Source of the DNA: Plantago ovata
Lineage: Eukaryota; Streptophyta; Magnoliopsida; Lamiales; Plantaginaceae
Direction: 5' to 3'
Length of the DNA: 64,000 nucleotides
NCBI GenBank assembly: GCA_028274465.1
Contig: CM051456.1
Span: 96,873,050-96,937,049 of the forward strand
The position numbers and the translations under genes were made by a program. The notes under the pieces were generated by a model, which worked only from the letters and a program-made list of their open reading frames with translations, was not told where the DNA came from and ran no database searches. How positions within the stretch are numbered: the first letter of the stretch is position 1; the number at the start of each line of letters is the position of its first letter. Shown here in pieces: positions 31,503 through 43,676 of this stretch.

Positions 31503-32944
31503 CATCTAGTATCACTTTTTATTTGCTCATTCTCTTTTGCTAGGGACTAGCTTAAGTTTCATGAGGGGGATGGGATGTGAACCATGATGTTAAGTATTGT
31601 TTGGCTTTGTGATGTTGAGTAGGATAGTCTTTTTTTTTTTTTTTAATTGCATTTGCACGTTTACTGCTTTCCTAGGATAGTCTTGCATGTTTTATATGGA
31701 GTTTATTGCCGAATTTTTTGAACTTTTTTATTGGGTAGATCAACTAACTTTGCCATTAATCGTATGCTTCATCTCTATGAATTTGTTTGAGGTTTCTCTC
31801 GCTTGGCTTGTTACATTTATATATTGCACTTAGTTGAGCTAGGTAGTCTCGACATCACATAGTGGTGTTTTCTCTACAGCGGTTCACGAAGGCCTTTATA
31901 ATAGGATGATGCATGTTAGGGTCTTATGATTGTTTTCCCGAGTAATTATGTACCTAAGAGGCAACAAGTCTTCACCACGCTTTGAGATTGCTAAATGCCT
32001 AGGAAGGAGGTAGTGTGAGTTTGTGTGATCCTTTGTTTATAACCTATTCTTCCAAATAGGTTTGGGGAGGGGGTTACACCATCGTTAGACTTGTTTCTGT
32101 TTTTCATTTTCGTATCGTGAGTTTATTTTTCCTTTTCCGTAAATTTTGTACTCTAACCTATTCTTTCGCAATAGGTTTGGGGAAGTCATGTGAGTCATTT
32201 TGTTTCTCTTTTTGTTATGCTACTGCTGGCTAGAAAAAAATCGAAAAAAAAGAAAGAAAAATTCCAGAAAAAAAGAAAAAGAAAAAAAGAATCTGGAAAG
32301 AAAAAAAGAAAAAAAAGAGAAGACCCCAAAAAAGCAAAGAAGGGTCAAAAAACGAAAAGCCAAATAGCAGTTTAGCAAAGTTTTGAGTCTTTTCCATTTT
32401 TCGTATTGTTCGTAATTGTGTTTTTCTATTTTTTATCTTTTTTGTCTTAAGTATCATCTGTTCTAGACCACCATCGTCCTGCCATTCAGGAAGTGGTGAA
32501 TAGCTTAAGACTTTACTTGAGAGATGGGTAGAATAGGGGAGTGTTATCTTTTATAGGGAACCCTCCTTCGTTTGATGAGAGCCAGTACTGGTTCGACCTC
32601 TTTTGAGGAAAAGTCTTAACATGGTGGAACAGTAGTAAGTCCTCAGTTTCATAGGCACGGGGCAACCATTCGTATCTTAGCATGCATCATTACGTCGTCA
32701 CTGACTAGGTCCAGGTAGAGAATGTTACGAGAGACTATCTTGTCTTGACATAAGTGCTTATGTGGATGTGTATAAGTCAATCGAGGTATTCTTCAACCTA
32801 TATTCATGCTTTGATTTATATGGTTTTTGTTCATATGTTATTTGATAGATTCAGTAATTTAGTTCATTTTATTTGGCATGAAACTCCGTTTTTGAGTCTT
32901 GCATGTTTTTTGTATTAGAGTCTAGCTTAGTTGCTTGAGGACAA
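31503..32944 (+). other. Gag-D 3' non-coding tail
   Basis: 1.4 kb without a gene, collinear with the tails of Gag-A and Gag-C. It includes a degenerate polypurine-like module at 31533-31572 (GCTAGGGACTAGC then GAGGGGGATGGG), hairpin modules at 32041-32076 and 32155-32186, and a purine-only tract at 32228-32345. Confidence 0.85.
32041..32186 (+). repeat. Two hairpin plus G-run modules, Gag-D
   Basis: Copies at 32041-32076 and 32155-32186 show the AACCTATTC arm, a short loop and AATAGGTT, then TTGGGGAGG or TTGGGGAAG. Each stem has lost one pair relative to Gag-A and Gag-C (G to A in the first; an inserted C in the second). Confidence 0.85.
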
Positions 32945-32967
32945 GCAAAGGTTCGGTTTGGGGAGTT
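32945..32967 (+). promoter_or_regulatory. Gag-D polypurine tract
   Basis: GCAAAGG followed by TTCGGTTTGGGGAGTT abuts the 3' LTR start TGATGAATG. Confidence 0.88.
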
Positions 32968-34234
32968 TGATGAATGTGTATTTTACACTTTCATTCGAGT
33001 CTTTTTCACCTAATTTAGTTATCCTCTATGTTAATTTAGCTATATTTTAGTACATTTTATTAGAATAGTGTCACGTTTCCTTTTAGATTTTATTTTACAG
33101 GTTTTGGTTGAAATTCGGAGATTTACGGGCAATTATATTAAAGTCTACAAGGAATTGGTGTTCCAGAAGCATATTTGGAGTATCTGAAGGTTTCCGGATA
33201 GGATTTGGAGTCTAGGGGCCGAATCTGGAGGTTAGAAGGCTACTAGAAGTCATAAACCGAGTCCGAAAAGGTGAAGAAATCCAAAACCGCGTCGAAAACG
33301 CGAAAATTCCGCGTTTACACTGTGGGGCGAACCGCCCCGTGCCTCGGGCGAACCGCCGCGGGCAATTTCCGGGCCTATATATAGTTGCGAGTTTTCTCTC
33401 CGAAAATCATATCTTTCCAAGCCTACTTTCTCACCTCTCTCTATAGTTTTAGGTAGGAACTTCCCGGGGCCTGTCCTGGGAGTTCCATAGCTTAGGGGAT
33501 ACTTTTTCATAGCAGATTGGAGTGCGTAGGATCGCAATCATCCGGAGATTGACAACCTTCGGTAACTTTGTATCTTACAACTTTTATCTACTTATTTTAT
33601 ATTCTTTCAATATGTTTTCTTCTATGATTGCTATTGATTGCATGCACATTATGAGTAGCTAAATTTATCGTTGGTAGTAGTATGTGAATTCTTAGCGAGG
33701 GAAGATAATCATGCTAATGGCTATATCGCGCATTATACTCCGTGTCATTGCTTTATTTCGTTGATGAGTTGAACACCAAAATTCTCGTATGTTGTATTGA
33801 TCATTATGCACACTAGGACACTTGTCGGCCAATCAGACCAAATTATCTTCGTAGTGTTGAATGATTACGGAACACAATAGGACGTTAGTTTTTGACAGGT
33901 CAGACCCATATTATCTTCGTAGTGCACAATACTTACAACAGGACCCAAGATTCATTCAAAGATCTCTATGCAAGACCGAGGAATTTATGCATGATTATTG
34001 ACCCATTATGTTAAGAAGGACCATACTATCACCAACCTCCATTATCTGCTTGAAAACCCCCTATTGCTTTCTATCTGTTGTTTTATATTCTCTTGATTAA
34101 ATAGATAAAGCTAGTTATAGTCCTGAGAGAACGACACTCGAGTCATTCTATTGCTACACTACGGTTTTCGTTGTAGTTGTGGATTGCCTTTGGCTTATTA
34201 CAAATTTATTTGACTGAATCTGACACGTTCATCA
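32968..34234 (+). repeat. Gag-D 3' LTR
   Basis: 1267 bp, the same length as the 5' LTR, with a few single-base differences. It is followed by the duplication CAAGA. Confidence 0.95.
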
Positions 34235-36192
34235 CAAGACCACAATAGTGAGTAGTAATATCAGGCGGTTCCGGTGGATCAGATATGGCTTGCAATACGT
34301 GTCGCTTGCCATCCACTTCGATGGTGCAAGTTCTTTGGTAGATGTCCATCACGGAGCGTAGTTTAGTCAAGAACGTTTGCCCTAAGAGTATGACATCCCC
34401 CGTCCCAGGTGCAGATGCCGGCATAACTACGAAATTGGTGTATATAGATGCTTCACCAATCTTGACCAACACATTTTTCACTACGCCCTCGGGTCTCATA
34501 AAGGATCCGCCAGTTGCACAATAGCCCTTTGCTCAGATAGTTTTCCGGTGTTGCTCTTTTCAAACACATTCAAATGAATTATGTTTGAGTAGGATCACGT
34601 GTCTAGTGTGGCACGGACATCTTCAAGCTCACCAATCCCTACCTTAACATCAAAACTTTTAGGGAGTGGTTCGGGATCCTCTTGCTCCTCATCACTTGTG
34701 TCAGAACCAAGGTCCTTCTCTCCTTCCTCAGCCTGTAGAAGTTCTTCCTTCATGCAACACTCGCATCTAACAACCTTATTGATGGTGATTCCGTCGGGTA
34801 CATCACCAGCCAATGTAATGGCATTCGTCTTCACAGTGTTGCTAGGCAGTTTGCCTTGCTCCCTACTTGCTCCTCGGTCGATCAACTCTTGCATCTTTTG
34901 ATGGGCAAGTCTAGTGCTCTCTTCCAACCTATCGAGCATTGCCCTAGTCTTCTCAGAATCTTCTTCATAACGTTTGAGAAAACTTTGTGTGTGATCAACC
35001 ATCTTTTGCAAGTTTTCCATCAGTTGAGCCGACTTCGACTTCGGTGGCTCTTTCGGAGCGGGGTTTTCGCAGTGGTCATTACCATAGTTTAGCCTACTAC
35101 GGTCTTGGTGCATATCCTTGATTGTTGCGGTATCCTCTTCTCCAGAATCCCCCTCGAGGATTCTTACCGTCTTGTCCGTAGCTAACTTCTTGAGTGCCAA
35201 ACTCCGTAGCAAAGGCTTCTTCTTCGCCTCCTCGAGCCCAGTTGCCATCATCGTATGCCAGCTCCGATCTACACATATGGGCCCCATGCCCATAGTTCTT
35301 GCATATTCGGCATACTTCGTTCGAAACAGTTGTTCCAGTGGCGCTCTTGAGGACTTGCTTCAATTCGTTGGTAAAGCACTCGAATATGCATAGGGGCTTC
35401 TTGAGTCGGTGGAGCTTCAGGTCCATGCCTCCTAACCGTTGCTCTTGGGTCTTTGAACTGCGAACCCTTAGCAAGCCTTTCGAAAACAGCCCAGACGGCT
35501 TCTGCGGTTTCGTCCCAAATATTGCCTCGGCATTGGAAATCCACCACTTGTTGGTTCTCGAAGGTTAGTCCATTGTAGAAGTGTTGGACTAAGTCAGAAA
35601 GTTCAAAACCATGGTGAGGGCACTTGTTCGTGAGATCTTGGAACCTCTCGAACGCGGTGTAGATGGTCTCATCATAGTCCTGTTTGAATCCAGTGATCTG
35701 CGCCTTAAGCGCGGTAGTCAAGGTGTGAGGGAAGTATTTCTCGATGAAAGCTGAAAAAACCTTTTCCCAAGTGTCCAGCGAGCCGGCTGGTAGAGAACTC
35801 AGCCATGACTTGGCTCTGTCGCCAAGTCCCATAGCAAAAACCTTCATCCTCAACTCATCCGTTGTTATGTCAGCTCCAGGTCGTGGGAGTTGGTTGACGA
35901 AATCATCGATATCGTGCAAGTACCCCATCACATCTTCCCTTGATAAGCCATATAACCTCGGAAGTTGTTGGAATGCGTGGTTCTTGATTTCCAGATCTCG
36001 AGTTGCAGACGAAAGAACGATCGCCGGTCCCCTCATACGATCCTTGGTGGGTTGAACCCATGCCTTCAATGGTCTAGCTTTTACCATTCCGTCGATTTCC
36101 TTGAAAAGGAGTCGCCTTCTCTGGTGGTAGACTCTATCGATCTCAGCAATTGAATCAGCAAGCGGTGTTCCTGCAGAACGTGTATGCGGCAT
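34235..36192 (-). pseudogene. Gag-A gag-protease, main piece, frameshifted
   Basis: The minus-strand start is best placed at the ATG at 36192 (MPHTRSAGTPLADS). Capsid motifs LEIKNHAFQQLPRLYG and RMKVFAMGLGDRAKSWL match those of Gag-C. Frameshifts near 35470 and 35290 separate the zinc knuckle frame (CRICKNYGHGAHMC, a perfect CX2CX4HX4C) and the linker-protease frame. The protease active site reads L-D-T followed at once by TGA, so the DTG triad is cut by a nonsense codon at about 34596. The rest of the protease (VILLGQTFLTKLRSVMD) runs into the Gag-D insertion at 34235. Confidence 0.9.
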
Positions 36193-36341
36193 ACACAATC
36201 TGTGACAGACTAGGAAAGGTGATTAGAAACAGACTAGGAAAGCAGTAATAGAGAGAGATTAAAAAGGAAAACTAAAACTAGTAGAATTAGGAATCTAAAG
36301 CTGTAAATATAAACAAATTAAATAGAAAAAAAGAGTATAGT

Positions 36342-36359
36342 CCCCGGCAACGGCGCCAA
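36342..36359 (-). promoter_or_regulatory. Gag-A primer binding site (tRNA-Asp type)
   Basis: On the minus strand TGGCGCCGTTGCCGGGGA follows the 5' LTR by two bases. It is identical to that of Gag-C and Gag-D. Confidence 0.92.
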
Positions 36360-36361
36360 TT

Positions 36362-37602
36362 TGATGAAACATTGTCAAGGTCAATCAAATAAATTTGTAA
36401 TTAGCCAAAGGCAATCCACAACTACAACGAAAACCGTAGTGTAGTAGTAGAATGACTCGAGTGTCGTTCTCTCAGGACTATAACTTGCTTTATCTATTTA
36501 ACAAGTGAATATAAAACAACAGACAGATAGCAATAGGGGGTTTCAAGCAGATAATGGAGATTGGTGATAGTATAGTCCTTCTTAACATAATGGGTCGATA
36601 ATCATGCATAAATTCCTCAGTCTTGCATAGAGATCTTTGAATCAATCTAGTGTCCTGTTGCAAGTATTAAGCACTACGAAGATAATCTGGTCTGACTAGT
36701 CAATCACGGTTGTCCTAATGTGTTCCGTAATTATTCAACACTACGAAGATAATTGGTCTGATGGTCGACTAGTGTCCAATTGTGCATAATGATCAATACA
36801 ACATACGAGAATTTTGGTTACAACTGATCAACGAAATAAAGCAATGACACGGAGTATAATGCACGATATAGCCATTAGCATGATTATCTTCCCTCGCTAA
36901 GAATTCACATACTTCCACCAATGATAAGTTTAGCTACTCATATTATGCATGCAATCAACAGAAATCATAGAAGAAAACATATTGAAAGATAAATAAAATA
37001 AGTAGAATAAAACTGTAAGATACAAAGTTACCGAAGGTTGTCAATCTCCGGATGATTGCGATCCTATGAGCTCCAAACTGCTATGAAAAAGTATCCCCTA
37101 AGCTATGGAACTCCCAGGACAGGCCCGGTAAGTTCCTACCTAAAACTATAGAGAGAGGTGAGAAAGTAGGCTTGGAAAGATATGATTTTCGGAGAAAAAC
37201 TGAGCTCTATATATAGGCCCCGAATAATCACGGGGCGGTTCGCCCCAGAGGATTTTCACGGAATTTCCGCGTTTTCGGTGCGATTTTGGATTTCTTCACC
37301 TTTTCGGACTCGGTTTCTGACTTCTAGTAGCCTTTTAACCTCCAGATTCGGCCCCTAGACTTCAAATCCTATCTGGAAACCTTCAGATACTCCAAATAGG
37401 CTTCTGGAACACCAATTCCTACTAAACTTCAATATAATTGCTCGGAAATCTTCGAATTTCAACCAAAACCTGTAAAATAAAATTTAAAAGGAAACGTGAC
37501 ACTATTCTAATAAAATGTACTAAAATATTGCTAAATTAACATAGAAGATAGCTAAAATAGGTGAAAAAGACTCGAATGAAAGTGTAAAATACACATTCAT
37601 CA
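36362..37602 (-). repeat. Gag-A 5' LTR
   Basis: A complete 1241-bp LTR in minus orientation, followed by the duplication GTATT at 37603-37607. It carries one GGGGCGGTTCGCCCC palindrome (about 37232-37246) beside a TATA-like CTATATATAG, where the other Gag-A LTR has two palindromes. Confidence 0.95.
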
Positions 37603-37607
37603 GTATT

Positions 37608-38016
37608 CAAATTGAACGGAGGAGCTATCTGTTGAAAGAGTTCTAAGCAAGCCACGGTTGCTGACTCATCCACAGAAGCCGAGTACATTGCTGCATCAGA
37701 AGCATCGAAAGCTGTCTGGATTTCAGAGTTCTTGAAGAAATTAAGGGTTGTTCCTGCTCCTAGTCCAATACCGATTTATTGTGACAATACGGGCGCCGTC
37801 GCTCAAACTAAGGAGCCTAGATCTACAAACAAGAACAAATATGTACTTAGAAAGTATCACGTTATACGTGAGATTATTGATAGAGGAGAAGTTAGTATAG
37901 AACGTGTCTCTACCACGGACAACGTGGAAGATCCTTTCACCAAGGTCTTATCAGTGGATGACCACTTAAGACATTATGCTAATCTGGGTATTAAGCATAA
38001 AGGTGACTGGCTCTAG
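37608..38016 (+). pseudogene. Copia-1 RNase H, C-terminal piece
   Basis: Continues the frame cut at 14483: KSSKQATVADSSTEAEYIAA, IYCDNTGAVAQTKEPRS and KYHVIREIIDRGEVSIE are copia RNase H motifs. A TGA replaces the usual Trp codon just before KSSKQ, so the frame carried a nonsense mutation besides the insertion. The stop is at 38014-38016. Confidence 0.93.
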
Positions 38017-38018
38017 TC

Positions 38019-38029
38019 CAAGTGGGAGA
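38019..38029 (+). promoter_or_regulatory. Copia-1 polypurine tract
   Basis: CAAGTGGGAGA lies immediately before the 3' LTR start TGATAGTG, the usual copia arrangement. Confidence 0.85.
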
Positions 38030-38030
38030 T

Positions 38031-40127
38031 TGATAGTGTATATTTCCTAGATACAGTCCTTATTAAGGGCATGTAGCTCTTATAGAGGGCATATATGTAC
38101 TATTACACAGGTCAACGTAATATAATATATGTTTGTTGTTTGACTATTGAGTATCGCTTTCATATTTATATTACACCAGACATGCAGCATGTCATATCTC
38201 TCTATTTCTGTCTGTATTGATATTAAACATGTCCCCTCGGATAGATGACCGATCACACAGATAGTGGAAGCTATGTGAGTTATCATCTATCCCACACTCT
38301 CCCTAGTCGAGGTTCATCTCGGATGTAGGGATCTGAATGAACCAGCTGAGACTAGTATGCGTGGAGGCTATACTTGTTGGAGCAAGTGTGAGCCGATCCC
38401 ACGACCACGGAACGGATTGTTGGACAATCAAGAAACGTTCCCATAAATGCGCATAGTTGTTCGAAGGATGATTACCGAACAATGAAAGTACCCACCGGAC
38501 ACTCCCATCGATGTATACTCTACACCGAAGTGTCTATGGGAACCGGTAAGTTGTCGAAGTGATGCCAGTCGTCCTTTGGACTTACAGGACTTTATCATCA
38601 CATTTGTTGCCCCATATACTTGGTGGACCCGTCGATGTCAGCTCTGAATAAGCAGTTGACCCAAGACACGATCCAGGATTATGGCTACATACAAATGGGG
38701 GTGATAAGTGTTTCTGTGAAGGATTCATCTCTCATGTGTAGCACAGGAGAGCACTGCTCATAGTCGTTCATAGTTGTGATTGGTAAAACCGCTGGCCAGC
38801 GTATCAATATTTATTATGATAGTCATAATAGATATTGGATTCACCATGCAACTCACTGAAGACGCCCGTGGATGTATTATTGGGATAGACACCTCATCGA
38901 TCCTAGATGCATTCGAGTCAGTCAGATGAAGGGACGTTACCATCGCCGCGTTGAGCGCAACAGACTTTGCAACGAAAGGGTTTGCTTTGAGAAACCTCTC
39001 AAACGTCCTCATGTATTAATATTGCAAATGGAACCGTCTAGGAATTCCATTTTGCCTAGTCTAGGACTTGCTTAATACAATGAGGCCCTATGGGTCACAC
39101 TATGTGGTGATTCAGCTTATCCGAATATCCTTGAAGATGGAATCGCAATTGATTTGGAATTAATTGTGATTGATGGATTATAATTGATTTCGAATTAATT
39201 ATAATTTTTAGTGGCTCAATTAATGATTTGGAATTATTAATTGAATTGTAATTGTATTTTATGTAAATACAATTAAAGATTATATTTTAGAAATATAATA
39301 GAGGTTTGATTTGAAAGGATATGTTAATTTAGAATTAACATATGCACATGGGCAAAATCTACTTGGAGTTTGAATTGCCTTAGAACTATAAGTGGGTCCC
39401 AAAATCAGGACCCACCTATCTCCCTTGGGACACGCGCGCGCGATATGGGTAGGGGAAGGAGTTCGACTCCTTCCTCTATTAGAAGTCCAAGGGATACGTT
39501 AGATTTTCCTGATTGAGTTTTAATTTGATTGGGAATGAATCTAGACTCGAAATTGGTTTCCTAGTGCGATAAAAATTAGATTCTTATTCTTTTACGAAGT
39601 CTAATTGCTTATACTTTAGGCTTCTATTGACTACTATATATAGTAGACTATTAGAGAGATTTTGACACACAGTTGAATAGACTTTCATAGAGTTATTCTA
39701 TCAGTTTTCTTAGAGAAAATAAAAGCTCTCCCCTACCTCTCCATACTAAGCCACGCGCACCACCCCTCTCACCGGAGGAAAACCGCCGCCCCATCCTCTT
39801 GGACACACAAAGAATATCCTAGCATTCTTTCCGATAAGCTGTTCATCCGTGGATAGCAAGGTTGAGGTTCAAGGAGCTGGAAACTGACTTTTATTATCTT
39901 GCAGATAATGAAAGCATTGCAGATATCTTCGACTTCGACGAAGGAGAAGATACACCGGATTATTACGAAGACTTGGAAGCTGTGCTTGCTTTTGGAGTAC
40001 TGTAAGTCTTCTAATTGACGTGTTTAAATATATACGGCATATACATAATCAATTAACCTGTATGTTAAGAAAATTTTTGAAATTCCGCTGCGTACCCTGT
40101 GGGTAACTCTGACCGTATTTTCTTACA
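38031..40127 (+). repeat. Copia-1 3' LTR (shared LTR of a tandem arrangement)
   Basis: A complete 2097-bp LTR, TGATAGTG to TTACA. It gives the empty-site sequence for CACTA-1 at about 38390. A TATA-like CTACTATATATAGTAG is near 39631-39646. It is followed directly by a second primer site and leader, so it may also be the 5' LTR of a second, mostly deleted copy. Confidence 0.94.
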
Positions 40128-40896
<769 letters not shown>

Positions 40897-41202
40897 AGAA
40901 GTGGAACATTCACGGCTAAGAAATTAGTTAAGTGTTCTTTCTTTGGAACAAGAACAAGTCTTGACACCAGAAACAACAAACTTGCTTACTGGAAAGTATT
41001 ACAAGTTGTGTTTCTCTAGATAACTTGATATAGCTGAAAAGTTATACTCATGTCATCTCATTCCAAACCTCTCTAACGGATAAACACCCTTTACAGGTGT
41101 GAAATTCAGGGGGAATTAATCAAGCACAGTGTTGCTGATTATAGTCCCAAGTTTGGTGGAGAACAAGGTTACAGTTCTCTAGTTTATGTTGGAAACAAGG
41201 AA
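40897..41202 (+). repeat. Copia-2A 5' LTR, truncated left fragment
   Basis: Matches the Copia-2B LTR from about 55019, so roughly the first 800 bp of this LTR are missing. It is interrupted at 41203 by CACTA-2. The last three bases, GAA, are duplicated at 45195-45197. Confidence 0.9.
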
Positions 41203-41224
41203 CACTACAAGAAAACAACCCAAA

Positions 41225-41620
41225 AACGACGAACAATTTACGACGGAAAACCAACAGAAGTTGACCTCGCGCTCTTTCCGTCATACATTCCGTCGTAGTA
41301 TATCCCGACGGAATTGTAACGTCATAAACTCCGTCGAAAAAATTTACGACGAAATTTATTGACGGATTTGTTGACGGATAGTATAATAAGAAAATAAAAA
41401 ATAAAATAAAGAAAATAAAGTACGACGGAATTATAGTCCGGCGTAATTTAGCGACGAAACCGTGTTGTAACCGGTTTGGTTAAAAAGAGGTATGACAGAA
41501 ATCGTTTCCGTCGTAATTTTGCGACAGAAACTATGACGGAATTGGTTTTAAACCGGTTTTGGTCCGATTTTGATATGAATTCTGTCATAAATTCCGTCGG
41601 AAACATTGGCCCTGCTTATT
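41225..41620. repeat. CACTA-2 left subterminal array
   Basis: Repeated TTACGACGGAA and TTCCGTCGTAA motifs in both orientations (for example 41238-41248, 41277-41300, 41418-41428, 41505-41518). The core CGACGGA is shared with CACTA-1, but the flanking bases differ. Confidence 0.85.
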
Positions 41621-41650
41621 GAGCTTTGGCAGGCCCAAACTTTTACAAAA

Positions 41651-41708
41651 TTGACCCTAAAACCCTAAACCCTAAACCCTTAGCCCTAAACCCTAAGCCC
41701 TAAACCCC
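41651..41708. repeat. Telomere-like CCCTAAA repeats
   Basis: Seven or eight units of CCCTAAA with small variants (CCCTTAG, CCCTAAG) stand in tandem inside CACTA-2. CCCTAAA is the plant telomere unit. This is too short and too mutated to be a chromosome end. Confidence 0.85.
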
Positions 41709-42640
41709 TATATTAATTAATTAAATTCAATTAAAATTAGTTAGTATTATTTTAAAATATAATACTTGTATAATAAATTAGTATTAATCTAATTAGTAAT
41801 TATTCTAATATATAAAATGTTTATATAATAAATTTAATATAAGTCCAATTTATTAGATAACTCACTCGCATAAACATTGTCTTATAATAGTGTTATCCAT
41901 AATATGTATTATTATTATGTATTAAGCAACAAATAAATTAAGGTCAAGATAAACTTATAGACAATTTTTATATATCATACAATATTAATACACATAAAGA
42001 ACTTCGCGATAAATAGCAAACCACATGTGATGTAGACGGGGCACTATGATGATACGGTTTTTTCATTCTCGAATACTAGAATAAGTCTATAATATGGTTT
42101 AGTATTTATTCAAATAACTCATCTATTGCCTCTTGATCCTCTTAGTAGATCTACAATTGTACTCAACACACTACTTTAAGTACATCATTTGCATTTGTCA
42201 ATGACTAGCGATGGCACTAAACATGAGATATAGTGTTCTCTTTAAATCTATTCAGAAGAATATTCTATATATGACTTAAGCTAGTGAGAACTACTACTAG
42301 TGTCTGTGTATATGTCAACGAAAACAAACATAAAGAACATTCGCAAGGAATAGAAAACCACATGTGATGTAGGGGTACTTTGATGATACGGTCCTTTTAA
42401 TCACGAATAATCAAATAAGTATCTATATATAATATGGTTAGTGTCTATCCTAACTTATTAATTGTATCTCAATTTTCTTATCTACGATTGCATTCAGGCC
42501 ATATTTTGAATTTACTCCTAATAAGTGTATGTTGAATATTTTTGAATAATTAATAAGATAATAATAGTATAAAGTATAAATTAAAATTTTAAGTGAAATT
42601 TTATTGGGGGACTAATTAATTAAAGGAGGGAAAGTTCCCG
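41709..42640. other. CACTA-2 AT-rich filler with a 115-bp duplication
   Basis: No gene. Two imperfect copies of a segment (about 41990-42105 and 42327-42442) share AACATAAAGAAC, ACCACATGTGATGTAG and TGATGATACGG, separated by about 220 bp. Confidence 0.75.
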
Positions 42641-42644
42641 CCTA

Positions 42645-43079
42645 TTGATCAAAATTTTATTTCCAATTTCCCCAAGTCCCCAAGCCCTAGATCTAAAGCA
42701 CAACACTCGTCTCTCCACACTCATCGCCACTTTCTCAGTTTCATCCCTTTCCCAATTTCCCCAAGTTCCTAACCCTAGATCTGAAACACAACTGACAACA
42801 CTCTCAACTCATCGCCTCTTCTCTTCTCTCACCCATCATCGATCACCTCATCTCTGTCCCACAATACCCATCGCCTCTTATGTCACCACCACTCTCACCC
42901 ATCACGAGTCACGACCACCTCTGCACCGCCACCACTTCCACCAGTCGACCAACGCCTCCATTCCACAAGTCGACCAGCGCACCACCACTTCCAACTCGTG
43001 CCACCACTTCGTCCTCCCACAACAACTGACGACCACCAGTGGACTGCCTATCGCCGCCCAGCTCCGATCTAGGAGATAG
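42645..43079 (+). other. Pyrimidine-rich leader-like region with internal duplication
   Basis: An open frame of 144 codons exists, but its composition (Ser, Thr, His, Pro) is that of CT-rich untranslated DNA. A duplication is visible: AATTTCCCCAAGT-CCCTAGATCT occurs at about 42662-42693 and 42752-42782. It probably forms the 5' untranslated region of the CACTA-2 gene, or captured sequence. Confidence 0.5.
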
Positions 43080-43676
43080 GGTTAGAACAGATTTAATTGG
43101 GTATGGATGTGGTAGTTTTGATCATCTTAGGGTTCATGAATTCAATTCATTGTGTTTTTCTTCTTCTTTTTTTCGGAGTAGAGATGCTTTACCTCTTGAA
43201 TGAATAATTTGTCGAAAGTAGAATTTGATAATCTGTTTATTCTGTCTTTTCGCCAACAACTCTCTGTTGTTTCTTTTCAATACTAGTGTTTTAACGATTT
43301 GACGAGACGGTAAAATTTGAATTTGATAATCTGTTTATACTGTGTCTTTTTGTTAACATTTGGGGATTTTCATTCTCTCAGTGTCTGTGTCAATTGTCTA
43401 TGTGTGTAGGGGAGTTTTGTTATGTGGTGTGCTTTTCGTTCCAATTCTGTTGTTGTTATTCAGATTTAAGGTAACTATTGCTTCTGCTCTAAGCCGTAAG
43501 CACTTATGCGTTATAATTAGTTCATTTATGATCCTTGATTGAATTAAATAATCCTTGTTATAAGCTATTATGTTCACGTGAGTTATGTACTTGCTGAAAC
43601 TTGATCATCTAGTAGTGATGAAACCAGTAGTAGTAAAGTTGATCATCTTGTAGTAAACTATTAATTTATTTTGTAG

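Larger units (their letters stand above)
28687..34234 (+). mobile_element. Gag-D: gag-only LTR retrotransposon (TR-GAG type)
   Basis: The 5-bp duplication CAAGA (28682-28686 and 34235-34239) and TG...CA ends define it to the base. Both LTRs are 1267 bp and almost identical, so it is one of the youngest insertions here. The internal part is only 3 kb: primer site, one gag ORF, conserved non-coding tail, polypurine tract. It has no protease, RT or integrase, matching the class described as TR-GAG elements. The LTRs belong to the same family as Gag-A, into which it inserted in the opposite orientation. Confidence 0.95.
14484..37602 (-). mobile_element. Gag-A: large non-autonomous LTR retrotransposon with two nested insertions
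   Basis: Flanks carry a perfect 5-bp duplication GTATT (14479-14483 and 37603-37607), and the host copia reading frame resumes after it. The element starts TGATGAAAC and ends ATTCATCA. Reading the minus strand: 5' LTR 37602-36362, tRNA-Asp-type primer site, gag-protease, a 3' ORF region, polypurine tract and 3' LTR (25169-24028 plus 14602-14484). No reverse transcriptase, RNase H or integrase is present, so it depended on a helper. Gag-C (14603-24022) and Gag-D (28687-34234) are later insertions. Without them it would be about 8.1 kb. Confidence 0.93.

Noticed and set aside
14484-37602. Reading the 23-kb block as one large autonomous gypsy element
   Set aside because: No RT, RNase H or integrase motif in any frame; target duplications show three separate elements.
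42645-43079. Ser/Thr/His-rich 144-codon ORF in CACTA-2
   Set aside because: CT-rich leader composition with an internal duplication; no recognisable domain, so kept only as a leader-like region.
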